From contig CAKKTI010000185.1 of assembly GCA_920105805.1 (NCBI GenBank), positions 7,051-38,967 on the forward strand: 31,917 nt of DNA, read 5' to 3'. Source of the stretch: Condylostoma magnum (Eukaryota > Ciliophora > Heterotrichea > Heterotrichida > Condylostomatidae). The position numbers and the translations under genes are program-made. Positions 9,333-19,378 of this stretch are shown here, one piece after another. Numbering within the stretch: position 1 is the first letter of the stretch; every line of letters starts with the position of its first letter. The notes under the pieces were generated by a model. It ran no database searches. It was not told the DNA's origin and was given only the letters and a program-made list of their open reading frames with translations.

Positions 9333-10703
9333 TGAGTTTATATGAAAATTACTAAAGCATAGTCTATTAACAGTCCCTAATTCTAAAACATCTTACAACC
9401 GAATATAAGTGAAAGCATAAAACTCTAAAAAAAACTGAGATAAATGGTAAGTAAAATATATTTGCAAGATTTGAAATAAGAATGAAAGTCCCTAATTTTA
9501 TTTAGCAAGGAAATAGACACAATAGACTGCGTTTCATAAAGATATAGCTCTAAGCTTCCCCTACAGAAGTTTAAGATGATTTTCAGCAGCTCTAAATTAA
9601 AATTACAAGAAAAATGCATAAAAGTTAAGTTCCAATTAAGTAAGAATAAAGAAAGCCATGCACCGAGCCAATGTTTATTGATAATTTTCAACAAGAATAT
9701 CTTGAATCGGTGTTGGGATTCTCTACTTTACTTACTTTCCAGGAAGACGAAGAGATCAGTGAATTCCGTAATGCATAAGTAATAAAAAAAGATTAGAAAA
9801 AATCCATTAAGAAAATTATTAAAAGAGAGCCGTACTATCAAAAAAAGGTCTAAAAGAAGTCTTAGCTGGGTAAAAAATCAGCTTTTACAAAGAATATTAG
9901 AAGTTTGATGCAGAGTAGGTATTACGCATATTGAAATTATTTGAAAGTGCTACCTTAGTAGCTACAGAAGCAGATTTAATCGAATTAAGTTACCAGTCAA
10001 AATGAGGAATTTAAGTAAAAGGTGCTGGGATATAGGCCACCTCCTGTAAATTTTAAAGAAGTTAAACCTTCTAGATAAATTTATCATATTAAGATAGCAC
10101 ATGGTATAAGCAGCCAGTTTTAAATAAGTAGATAGATTTATTAAATAATTCAGTTGTTTTAAGAGGTTATAAGGCATTTTATAATTACTTATGAAAAAAT
10201 CTTGTTTATATGGGCATAAGAGTTCAAGAGGAAATCATAGTGACTAAAGCTTACGCACTGTGATTATAGGCTAGAGTATCAATAAGCTAAAGACTAATCA
10301 AAGTCAATAGGATAACTATACTTTGTACTCCTTCTTTTCGAGTTTTGATTAGAAAAAAGTATAAAGCTAAAAGTAATTGAATAGGAGACACTTTTATTAG
10401 GAAATTAAACAAAAGTAATTTTGCTTAGATGATAAAATTACTCCTTAAAAAGCTAAGTTTACTTTTAAGAGAAATAAACCAATTGTCATTTAAAAGTCTA
10501 AAAATTTTAAAATTCCAAGGATTAAATAAAGCAGATTAGAGTATAAAGATCTTAAATCACCATCTAGAATCTGCAAGAATTAGTTATAAACTCCGAATAG
10601 TAGGAAGAGTATATTGCTAACTTCACATCATACTTTAATTTCAGAAAGAAGTTAAAAGAATTTGTTTTCTTTTCCTCAGTATCGATTAAGCTTTTATAAT
10701 TAA
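9332..10703 (+). CDS. Unrecognised basic protein, about 450 aa, probably with two tiny introns
   Basis: Exon 1 from ATG 9332 reads MSLYENYQSIVY and continues through TEVQDDFQQLQIKI and FLTFQEDEEI-like acidic and basic blocks to VLGYRPPPVNFKE. Coding character then changes frame near 10061-10074 and again near 10415-10428. Between these points the best frame contains VLRGYKAFYNYLWKN and ALWLQARVSISQRLIKV; a hand count of codon-position GC favours it over the other two. The last part is Lys/Ser/Pro-rich (KSPSRICKNQLQTPNSRKS) and ends at TAA 10701-10703. Each shift coincides with a 14-nt GT...TAG segment. The style suggests a cytoskeletal or regulatory protein; no domain is recognised. Downstream in-frame sequence is hydrophobic and could be an alternative tail. 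Confidence 0.5.
10061..10074 (+). other. Candidate 14-nt intron
   Basis: GTTAAACCTTCTAG begins exactly where the upstream coding frame is last convincing, and removing it joins KE to INLSYQDSTW in the next good frame. A 29-nt alternative starts with GTAAAT at 10046 and shares the same end. The call is inferred from frame change only. Confidence 0.35.
10415..10428 (+). other. Candidate 14-nt intron
   Basis: GTAATTTTGCTTAG sits at the second frame change of this gene; removal joins FIRKLNK to DKITPQKAKF. A 26-nt alternative GTATAA...AATAG starts upstream. Evidence is the frame change and GT-AG ends. Confidence 0.35.
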
Positions 10704-10708
10704 AGTTA

Positions 10709-10978
10709 TTATATATTATTTACTGGGTTTTTAGTGTATTATTTGATCTTTTTAATTATAAGTTACAGTGCTGCATTGTTAATTTTATCAAATGTATGGC
10801 TTTTCTAAATAATTATAATTAAAAAAGCTTTAAACGAGTTGACTATTATATTTACATTTTTAATACAATAAATTGTAGATTGTTCCTATCATCCCACTTC
10901 AATAACAGTTTAATATTTAGTCCTTAATTTTTTATTTACTGTATATACAATCTTATGGTAATTCGACTTTAGTAGCAT
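10709..10978 (-). CDS. Possible small gene, 89 aa
   Basis: ATG 10978 opens a minus-strand frame to tandem TAA TAA (stop 10709-10711). The residues are mixed and basic (MLLKSNYHKIVYTVNKK, then IKNVNIIVNSFKAF), and codon position 1 carries slightly more G+C than position 3. It would converge on the preceding gene with five bases between stops, the same style as PEX5 and its neighbour. No family is recognised. It could equally be chance in AT-rich spacer DNA. Confidence 0.35.
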
Positions 10979-11136
10979 TTTATAGAATTAAAAGGTTCTG
11001 TATATTTCTAGTGTACTAAATATTAAGTGTATTAATTCTATAAACTAATATAACTTAGCATACTATACCAACATTTTAGCACTAAATCCCTTAACAAAGC
11101 TAAAACTAGTTAATTTAAGTTTTGTAGATTGTAAAA
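10979..11136. promoter_or_regulatory. Upstream region of the seven-helix gene
   Basis: AT-rich, about 158 nt, with no visible reading frame of quality on either strand. It is presumably the promoter region of the gene starting at 11137; no specific element is seen. Confidence 0.3.
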
Positions 11137-12180
11137 ATGGAAACAACTGATACATAGACAATTGAAGACTTTGAGCAAGTGTTTTATTGAATAGGATTAG
11201 CTTACTGATTAATCCTAACTATATTATGGGCTGTTTACAACTTTTGCATTAAAATTAAATAGTGTAAAGTCATTCAAAAAAGAATGATAATTATACCTAT
11301 TAGCATTTTAACAATTGTAAGCTTAAAAGTATTAGAGAAATATGTTGAAAATAATGTCTATTTTAAGTTGGCCTTAAGCACAATATTTATATTCTATAAT
11401 ACAGTTTTAGTCGCCTTTTTGATATTGCTAAGCCAAGGCTTTTACATCACTCAAACGTTAATCTATGATTAAGAGAAAAATACATCTATAATCTTAATTT
11501 CAACTGTATTTTTAGGGTATTGTGCATATTTAATAGATTCAACTGAACTAAATTTGGTATTTATTATAGTAAACTTGATATCATTGGTATACACCTTTAT
11601 TACAATTTGCAAAACAATTTAAGTAGTAGATAAACTAATGGAAATATACATTTCTAAAGATATATACTAATTTAAGTAAGCACTATGATAAAAACTAAAT
11701 ACATTGAGAACCTTTAAGGGAATTATTAATATGTTTTACCTATCAAAATTAAGCTTAGTCGGTTGTATTTGGGTATTTAAAAGCTATTTTGAAGGTTTTA
11801 AAAATGATAAACAGTGTTTAAGCATGATAGAAATATCCTAATTTTCTTGCGATATGATTTTCCTTAGTTTTATTCTATGGCAATTTAGAAGTCGTGATAG
11901 CCTGGTATTTGAGGATTTAGGAAATATTGATTTCAATACATGAAATTAAGCAATAATTATTGATAATAGTATAAAATTACCCCTTAGGCATAATTTGATA
12001 TGCAATATTGATACTTTTATTATAGAATAACCTTACGAACAAGACAATAATCATTAAATAAAAATAAAATCGTACTTATATTTCGGGAAATGTAAGACTG
12101 ATTATAGTCCTCCAAATGCCGTTCTATCAGATCTAAAAAGTAGATCTCCAATCGTTGAGTTTCTAAATTGAAGTAGGTAA
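11137..12180 (+). CDS. Seven-transmembrane protein, 347 aa
   Basis: ATG 11137 to TAA TAA TAA (first 12178-12180). The hydrophobic profile by eye gives seven helices: WIGLAYWLILTILWAVYNF, IIIPISILTIVSL, a long one around STIFIFYNTVLVAFLILL, ILISTVFLGYCAYLI, VFIIVNLISLVYTFIT, LSKLSLVGCIWVF and IFLSFILWQF. A charged C-terminal tail of about 95 residues follows. The N-terminus is short and there is no signal peptide, so the topology is that of a GPCR-like or lung-seven-TM-like receptor; ligand and family are not identifiable. Trp is written TGA several times in helix 1. A TGA at 12169 near the end is an alternative stop. Confidence 0.75.
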
Positions 12181-12265
12181 TAATAATTCATATATAAGTG
12201 TATTACAGATGTATATTATTAACGATAAACAACTATATTAAGACAAATTTCTATATTAAAATTTA

Positions 12266-13354
12266 CTACTCAAAATTAGCCGTGAAGAATGATAATATCT
12301 CTGCAACTTGCTTTATGAATGCATTTAAAACAGCTAAAAACCTTCTATTTAAAATCTTATCAAATCTTTCGGTAGTGAGCCCATCCTGCTGTCTTCCTAC
12401 TTGCTTAACATAAAAATCAGCTAATTACCCAAGTCTTATCCCAGCAGCTTCAAAATGGCAAAGAAAATAGTTATTACAGCTTTACTGCAGTCCTTAACAC
12501 CTTGGATTAATCAAAGGAGCAACTCTTTCTTAGTTACATTCTTCATTGGTTCTGACTTCTAAGAATCCAGCTTCCTCGTGGTCTCCAGTTAAAATATCTA
12601 GATAAATAGCCTGACTAGTAGGCTCGGATTAGTTCCACTGAATAAGGTGAAATTCTCTTATAAAGTGTTATACGAGTTCTAGTCTTACTGAGTACTGATC
12701 TGGGTAAGTGAGAAGATTCCTGAAGAAAAGATCACCCTGATTGGCTGGCTCCACTATGATTTATATCAGCTCATCTCTTATAGACTGTCTTGGACTTTGT
12801 AGATTAATACCAGTTATACCTAATTATTTCTCTAAATGTGCAGCAGCTGCATCATCAGTACACATATAGAACATGCTTGGTTCCATACATGACAGATACT
12901 GTCTTATTATATTACCAACCGACAGTTGATCTAGCTCCCTGCCTATTAGATCTTCATACACTTAGAGAGCCAATACGAATAACCCAGCATCTCCTCCAGG
13001 TGCTCCTAGCATCAAATCTGTTATTCTTCCATCAGTACATCTAAAGGAAGTATCAATAACGTTAGCATATTAAAAGCTTCCTAGGTCTGATAGCTTTGAG
13101 CTCATGTCTTCCCAGGTTGCTCCGTCCCCTTCTCTATCTTGAGTAAGTTTTATTTTAGATGGAGCACATCTTACATCTTCAATTTCATTTAGCGAAGCAT
13201 CTCCGCAAGTACAGGAGGCCTCGTAATTTATACCATTTGACTCAAAATTTCCCAGTATATAATCGCCTCCTTAGTCTGTTACCTACATGGCTGTTGACTT
13301 GTCTAGAGTTAAAGTAGAGTGGCTTACGAATGGAAGAAAAAGTAAAATATTCAT
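12266..13354 (-). CDS. Secreted protein with CxDxR-GGDAG core, 362 aa (possible LCIB/theta-carbonic-anhydrase relative)
   Basis: Starts with a signal peptide (MNILLFLPFVSHS) at 13354 and ends at TAG TAA (12266-12268). Paired cysteines occur early (CTCGDAS) and late (NPRC, then CNNYFLC), fitting an extracellular or vacuolar protein. The conserved-looking core is FRCTDGRITDLMLGAPGGDA, followed by FYMCTDDAAAAHLE, a long helical part and LDILTGDHEEAGFLEVRT. The CxDxR motif and a small catalytic-type loop resemble the zinc site of LCIB/theta-type (beta-like) carbonic anhydrases, but where I would expect the second-shell His the sequence has Cys, so the match is tentative and enzyme activity doubtful. 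It lies 64 nt after the aldehyde dehydrogenase on the same strand. Confidence 0.7.
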
Positions 13355-13418
13355 TTATAATCAAAAACTACCCTAATATATGAATAAAAGCGGGAAAATT
13401 TAAATCGAAACGCTAAAT

Positions 13419-14909
13419 AAACTAAGGAAGGGTGTGCTCATCAGTGTTGACAATGATAGCCTTTTGCTCTAAGTAATTGTAAATGCCATCATCAGCCAAT
13501 TCTCTTCCAATCCCTGAGTCCTTATATCCTCCGAATGGTGTATTGTAGTCAATTATGTCATAACAGTTGACATAAACAGTTCCAGCCTCCAAAGCATTAG
13601 CAACCCTAATAGCTTTTTCAATATCAGGAGTAACAATACCAGCTCCAAGCCCGTACTCCGTATCATTTGCCCTTTCGATTACCTCATCAATATCCTTAAA
13701 CTTCATAAACGACATCACAGGTCCGAAAATCTCCTCTCTGGCAATCTTCATATTATCCTCTACATCCTTAAAGACAGTTGGCTCTACATAATACCCCTTA
13801 TTTCCAAATCTTTTGCCTCCAGTGAGCAATTTGGCACCTTCATTCTTTCCGGCTTCTATATATCCTAGAACCTTGTTCATTTATGTCTCGTCCACCAAAG
13901 GCCCCTGGTTAGTACTGAAATCCTATGGATCTCCCAGTACTCTAGCTTACGAACAAGCCACAGCCCTTTCAACAACCTCATCGTATATCTTCTCTTACAC
14001 AAAAATCCTGCTTCCAGCAATGCAGCATTACCCAGCATTTAAATACAATCCAATTTATATTTATTAAGTTGCAACATCTAAATCAGCATCATCGAAGATA
14101 ATATTAGGAGATTTTCCTCCTAGCTCTAAGGTAACTCTTTTCAAGTTATGCACTCCAGCTCCTTGCATTATTTACTTTCCAACCTCAGTTGACCCAGTAA
14201 ATGCAACCTTTTTCACATCACGATTTATAACCAGTGCATTTCCTGCAGTTTCCCCGTATCCAGGTACAATATTAACCACTCCATCTGGGTATCCAGCTTC
14301 TTTTATCAACTGGCCTAGATACAGAGTTGTAAGAGGAGTCTGCTCAGCAGGCTTTAGAACCACAGTGCATCCAGCTGCAAGGGCTGGTGATAATTTCCAG
14401 GTAGTCATAAGGAGTGGGAAGTTCCAAGGAACGATCTAACCTGCAACACCTATAGGCTCCCATCGAGTATAGCATAGTTGCTTTCCTAGCATTGGAATTG
14501 TTTTACCGTGGATTATTGGGGCCAGACCTGCTTGGTATCTGAAGTTGCGTATTGCGTTTGGAATGTCAATGTTGGTAGAATCCCATATACCCTTACCATT
14601 ATCCAATGATTCCAGTCGGGCTAGTTCCTCAGCATTTTGCTCCATAAGATCTGCCAGTTTGTGCATTAACCGCATTCTTTCGTAGCCTGGTACATGTCGC
14701 CACACGTTGTAGAAAGTTTCCTTTGCTGCTTGGACTGCTCGGTCGATATCTTCTTTGCCACCTTCTGCAACCTCAGTTATGACCTCTTCTGTCGCTGGGT
14801 TTATTACTTTGAATGTTTTGCCTGAGGCAGCGTTAACCCATTGTCCGTTTATTAAACATTGAGTAGGGGAGTTTATTCGCGTGAATTGACGAGCTAGTTT
14901 GCTTAGCAT
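13419..14909 (-). CDS. Mitochondrial NAD-dependent aldehyde dehydrogenase (ALDH1/2 family)
   Basis: Oxidises aldehydes to acids. The length is 496 aa, the family norm. The N-terminus [15 protein letters not shown] is a short basic amphipathic stretch, like a mitochondrial presequence. Cofactor and catalytic motifs are all present: [17 protein letters not shown], general base Glu262 in [10 protein letters not shown] and nucleophile Cys296 in NAGQCCIAGSR, with the same 34-residue spacing as in ALDH2. EEIFGPV and the C-terminal [13 protein letters not shown] complete the fold. Seven or more Gln are TAA/TAG, for example the Q before CC. TAG 13419-13421 must be the stop: the next in-frame TGA lies inside the downstream gene. 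No intron. Confidence 0.96.
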
Positions 14910-15008
14910 TTTATAAAAATGATTATAGCCACAAATTTTAAGGATAAAATGGTTGTATTGGAGGATTTATTGTTAGTTATGGTACTTATGTTTAGAAATA
15001 TGTTCATT

Positions 15009-16129
15009 TTAAAAAACTAAACAATTTGAGCAATTTCTCTCACTTTGTCTTCCACCTTAAACTGATTCATTTACACCGACAATTTGTTTCTTTCCTTTCT
15101 TCCTGATGCTATTTACTTAGGTTTCTAGCTTTTAAATCATCTTCTTTTACTCATTTATCTGAGTTTACAATAATTCGACTTGCTCTGGATTTTCTTCTGA
15201 TGGGTAAAGTTACGGCTATGTTTTATAAGATTCTAACTGTCTTCTAAGTATCTCGATTGCCTGTTGTTTTATTTAAATTTAGTTCTACTCCTCACTGATG
15301 CTTTCTTTTAACTTTTCATTAGATTATTCAATTATTTGATTTTATTCAGATATAGATTTAAACGACCTTATAAGCTCATCTTTTCTAATTAACCTTTTCT
15401 TAGACTTTTTACTCAAAGAGGGTTCTAAAGAATTCAATTCTGATATTTGTTTAAGTAGAACTACATTTTCCTCTTATTATCTTACCAAGATTCTCTTTTT
15501 ATCGTTTAAATTCTAATTTAATTGATCAAATTAATCTTAGGTTCTTTGTATATCTTCTCTCTTTTTCTCTCTTTCTTCGACTATTTAATTGTATTCATTT
15601 TAGCATTCTTGATACTAAGCTTAGTGGTCTATGATAGAATTCTATAACTCAAATCCTACTTATACTAAACTATCTAATTTTTCATTTAATTCTGCTTATC
15701 TTTTGATTTAATTCTACTCAATTTCCTAAATCTTTTCTAACTACATCTTGTTCTATGTATCAAAAATTAAAATCTCCTCTTATAACATTGTCAATGAGTT
15801 TTAAATACCTTCAATTTCCATCTACTTATAGTAAATCTCATCTTAAAACTTCTCTGAAAACTATTTTTCCAATGTATCACAATAACATTATTTACAAATT
15901 CTTTCAGGCTTGTTTGTATCAGGATGCATTACCTTCTAAGCAGAGCATTTCCCGCATACACCACTATAACAAAATCTACAGCAAAATTTATTATTAGAAG
16001 TAAACTTAAACTTAAAGCTGCAAACAGCACAGTTCTTATCGTTTTTCCACTTTTTGGTATTCGAGTTCTATACAATTTTACCTTTAAAAAAGTCATTAAC
16101 TGCAAGAAATAGTGATTGCTTTCTATCAT
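15009..16129 (-). CDS. Membrane-anchored coiled-coil protein ending in a CaaX box, three exons
   Basis: About 362 aa from ATG 16129, assuming introns at 15964-15979 and 15726-15741. Exon 1 ends in a strong membrane helix (TVLFAALSLSLLLIINFA). Exon 2 reads LEGNASWYKQAWKN and DNVIRGDFNFWYIEQDV, a compact aromatic domain I do not recognise. Exon 3 is a long Gln/Glu/Lys coiled coil (QNQIKRQAELNEKLDSL onward) and ends SNCLVF before TAA 15009-15011: CLVF is a CaaX box of the geranylgeranyl type. That precise ending supports TAA as the stop. The gene is divergent from the mL45-like gene by 22 nt. ATG 15957 or 15948 would give a shorter protein without the helix. Confidence 0.6.
15726..15741 (-). other. 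Candidate 16-nt intron (second of gene 15009-16129)
   Basis: On the minus strand this is GTTAGAAAAGATTTAG. Removing it joins YIEQDV to EIEQNQIK and keeps one frame; the alternative 19-nt version starts three bases earlier. Length and GT-TAG ends match the 15-16-nt introns known from heterotrich ciliates. Confidence 0.55.
15964..15979 (-). other. Candidate 16-nt intron (first of gene 15009-16129)
   Basis: On the minus strand this is GTAGATTTTGTTATAG. Its removal joins LLLIINFA to WCMREMLCLEG, moving from the exon 1 frame to the exon 2 frame. The same length as the second candidate intron of this gene adds support. Confidence 0.5.
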
Positions 16130-16151
16130 TCCTTTATTCCTCCATATTTTA

Positions 16152-16697
16152 ATGTCTAAAAAGGTAGCAGAGGTGTTAATAAGCAAGGCAAGCTATTCTT
16201 CATAGATATTTGAGCCGTACAATCCAAAAGCTTTCTTATTGCGTAAATTCTACTGGAGACTGCAATCGATGTTTTATATGACTTAGCTTAAATCAACTTT
16301 TGTGGAATTTGACAAGGCTAATTTCCCTAAATTAGCCACTAATATTTACATTAAGGCGCATAAGGCGATATAGAAGAATAATAATTCAGAACTACTATAG
16401 TACTTAACCTTTCCCAACATCGAAGTTATAAAATTATCCCAGAAATTAAACATACAATGCCCTTTTACTATCTACCCAACAGTTGAGCACTGCTAGATAA
16501 TCAGAGCCTTAATAGTAGACGACAGTTCTCATAAATCAGGTACTGAAAACTTTGCTTAAATTACACTGAAGTTTTTAACTAGAGACAAATAAAACAACAG
16601 TATAACACAGTACAACGTTCTTGAAAGGAAAATGAACAATTTAAACACCAATGACTGGAAATTTGCCCTTATAGAAAATTCATTTAGTAATTCTTAA
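16152..16697 (+). CDS. Mitoribosomal protein mL45 / Tim44-like domain protein
   Basis: About 181 aa. The Tim44-like/mL45 signature is NFPKLATNIYIKAHKAIQKN near residue 60, then LLQYLTFPNIEVIKL, HCQIIRALIVDD, FAQITLKFLTRDKQ and a final VLERKMNN...DWKFALIE. In mitochondria mL45 sits at the ribosome exit tunnel and anchors it to the inner membrane. The N-terminus before this (FEPYNPKAFLLRKFYWRL) is basic and aromatic. An earlier in-frame ATG at 15924 would add 76 residues but overlaps the divergent gene. TAA 16695-16697 is taken as the stop because the next gene's convincing start lies four bases further on. Confidence 0.72.
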
Positions 16698-16701
16698 AAC
16701 T

Positions 16702-17859
16702 ATGGCTTTCTTTACTTCAGAGGAACTAGAAAGGCTGTAAAAATACACTGATGATAAATTCACGTTTACACCCCTTGACAGATTGCAATATAGATTCATA
16801 TGAAACCCAATATCCCAGATTCTTTCCCCTAAGTTTAGCTCTAACCTCATACTCATCTTCAGTTCTCTAATTCCAATAGCTATTACTTTCTATGTAACTT
16901 CTTATAATACACCTGATCTTTCAGCTAATTAGCCTGCCTGGCTATGACTTTTAACTAGTTGCTGTATCTTACTATTCTAAGCTTTGGACGGAATATGAAG
17001 AATTCATAGTAAAATCACTGATAGGAAATTTTAACTAGCTGTTTACACTGACTTTGCTTTAAATTGCTGTGTTTCTACTGGATGTGTAGGACTATTGATT
17101 ATCCAGGCAGTTGGGTATAAAGACTCGCTTTATTCTTTAGTTATAATATCTGTTGTAATGCAGTCTTACTATATAGCTATTTGGGAGAAGTAGTAGATAC
17201 AGATTGCTAGGCTGTAGTCTTCGTATTTAGGAGCCTCAGAACAGTTTGTGATGTTTCACATGGTTATTCTTTTTGATTATTTTACCTAGGACTTTATATG
17301 AAAGTTTGAGATATACGAAGGATTTGTGTTTGAGTTTTGACTTAATTCTATCATTACTGTTCTGTATATATTAACGTAACTTTTAAGCAGGTTTTCATGG
17401 CGTATGCCGGAGCTGATTAGCAATGTGATTATAATTAAAAAGACGTTTACTTGTGTACTTGACTTGATTCCACCTCAGTTGGTTTTTATTTCAATTTGTC
17501 TTTTAAAGTTCTTTAGTCTATCCTTTTAGAGCTACTTACTTTATTATATTTTGCTTTATATTATATCAGTAGGAGGAATAATGCTAGAGTTATCAGCCTG
17601 TTCTTTGGCCTAGAAGGATTTACCCTGGAAAAGATTAGATGTAGTTTTAGTTGTATTGATAACTTTTGTGATTATTGTATATGAGAATATTACATAAGAA
17701 TTTATATCACAGAAAGTAATAATAGGTATTTTAGTTGCATATACGACTAATTGGCTTTACAACTTTTTAAGAATTTATCATGAGATTTCTATTAAACTCA
17801 AACAGTCAATTTTATCAAGGCCTAAGAGAAATAATAGTTGATTAATAATAAATAATTAG
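16702..17859 (+). CDS. CDP-alcohol phosphotransferase-like membrane protein (CEPT/EPT family, degenerate motif)
   Basis: Starts MAFFTSEELERLQKYTDDKF, the typical lead-in of choline/ethanolamine phosphotransferases (LxxYxYxxxD), then RFIWNPISQILSPKFSSNLI and eight to ten hydrophobic helices over 385 aa. These enzymes make phosphatidylcholine or phosphatidylethanolamine in the ER or Golgi. The catalytic motif DGxxARx8GxxxDxxxD is poorly kept: here it is DGIWRIH, with no AR pair, no Gly, one Asp in YTDFALN and Asn in place of the last Asp, and altered spacing. The protein may therefore be a pseudoenzyme or a diverged branch. Ends considered: TGA 17839, TAG 17857 (used). Confidence 0.78.
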
Positions 17860-17919
17860 TAAAATTTTGTTGTTTAATAGATATTATTACTTATCAGTTC
17901 TCCCAATATATAATCATAA

Positions 17920-19359
17920 ATGAAAATCTGGAAGAAAGTATCTAATTTTTGAGCAAAGAGAAAGCAAAGAGGAAAAGTTGAGGCTGATAGAATAACATTA
18001 AGGGATTCTTAATAAATGTTTGAGGAAAATATAGGAATTTAAGTCCCAGTAATTCCCGATAAGTCTAAAAAATAAAAGCAAAAGGAAAAAGAAAGAATAG
18101 TAAAACTTGAAGGCCCATCTAAAGACGGCTACTATTATATAATCAGTAGCATCTGGGTATAATAATGAGCAGATTATGTAAGAGGAGGTGAATTTTGTGG
18201 TTAGATCAAGAATTAAGTACTTCTAGACTAATGAGGGATTCCTTTGCCAGAGTTAGAACTAGGAAAGGATTATCGAGCATTTAACAGAAAGCAATGATAT
18301 TACCTGCATAGAATATATAAAGGAGGCCCTATAATAAAAACATTTACTCCAAACATATACAATGTAAAATTAAAACCAAGAGGAAATGTGTAAAAAAGTG
18401 TTAATTCTGTAAGAGTTAATGTAAATCCTCTACCTTAGCCAGAATACAATGATAGTTCTGATGAAATCTCCGTTGAAGATAATCAGTATCATATAAGTAC
18501 ACAGATCTCTGCAAATTCAGGAGTTGAGTGAAAACTAGGCATAGTTGGAATCAAAAATCCCAATATGTACTGCTATGTTAACTCTTCTATACAGATTTTA
18601 TTAACAATTGACCCTTTGAGAGAAACTTTATTAAATTCTGAGCATAAAAAATCTACAAAATTTTTGTATACTTTGGAAAAACTGGCAAAATTTATCTTTT
18701 AGAAAGATAGAGGCAGTATCACTCCAAAACCATTATGAAAACTGATTGAAAAAGAGTATCCTCCTGATATGTAACAAGATGTAGCCGAGTTCCTTAGATA
18801 TCTTCTGGGTAATCTTGAACTAGAGTCATAACACAACTTTTTAAGGGAAATTCTAGGAGGTGATGTAGAGAATAGAATTAAATGCTTGTCTTGCGGATAT
18901 TTGACTTCTTGTATTGAGCCATTTTATGAACTACAGTTAGAATGTAAGGAATCAGTATCTAGTAGTATAAAGAGTTTTTGTAAAAATGAAGTTATTGAAG
19001 ATTTTAAGTGCGAGTAATGCTAAAAGAACCATAAAGCTTTAAAATCTGTTAGTATTATCAACTCCCCTAGCTATCTGTTAATACAGTTGAAAAGATTCAA
19101 GTAGTTTCCAATCTTGCGTAAGTCTAATATTAATGTAAGGTTTCATAAAATGCTTCCTATTAAAAGTCACAATAATATCAAGCGATACAAACTTATAGCA
19201 ACTTGTATTCACGATGGGGAGTTATAAAATGGGCATTATTATGTAAATGCTAAAAGATACAATAATTGATACAACTTTGATGATAAAATAATTACAAGGA
19301 CACATGTGAATTAGGTTTTATAAGAGCAACCTTATATATTACTGTATAAACAAGACTAG
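17920..19359 (+). CDS. Ubiquitin-specific protease with N-terminal DUSP domain
   Basis: Cysteine protease of 479 aa that removes ubiquitin. After a basic N-terminus a DUSP domain spans about residues 70-150 (YYIISSIWVQQWADYVRGG, then LPELELGKDYRAFN and YKGGPII); two of its Trp codons are TGA, for example 18166-18168. The catalytic domain starts with GIVGIKNPNMYCYVNSSIQ, with nucleophile Cys218, where the usual TCYLN reads YCYVN. CxxC pairs (KCLSCGY, FKCEQCQK) form the expected zinc finger, and the His box is NGHYYVNAKRYNNWYNFDD with His439. The last strand YILLYKQD sits right before TAG 19357-19359. The domain is smaller than average but complete. Confidence 0.93.
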
Positions 19360-19378
19360 TTAATAAATTAATTTAAAT

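Noticed and set aside
9342-9690. Frame starting MKITKAQSINSPQ as the first exon of the basic protein gene, with a 17-nt intron
   Set aside because: Its third codon positions are richest in G+C, unlike real genes here; the frame starting at 9332 runs through without an intron.
15929-16186. Single-frame minus ORF running on to LLRR without splicing
   Set aside because: Only its first 50 codons fit the downstream gene; a 16-nt intron at 15964-15979 joins it to the better frame.
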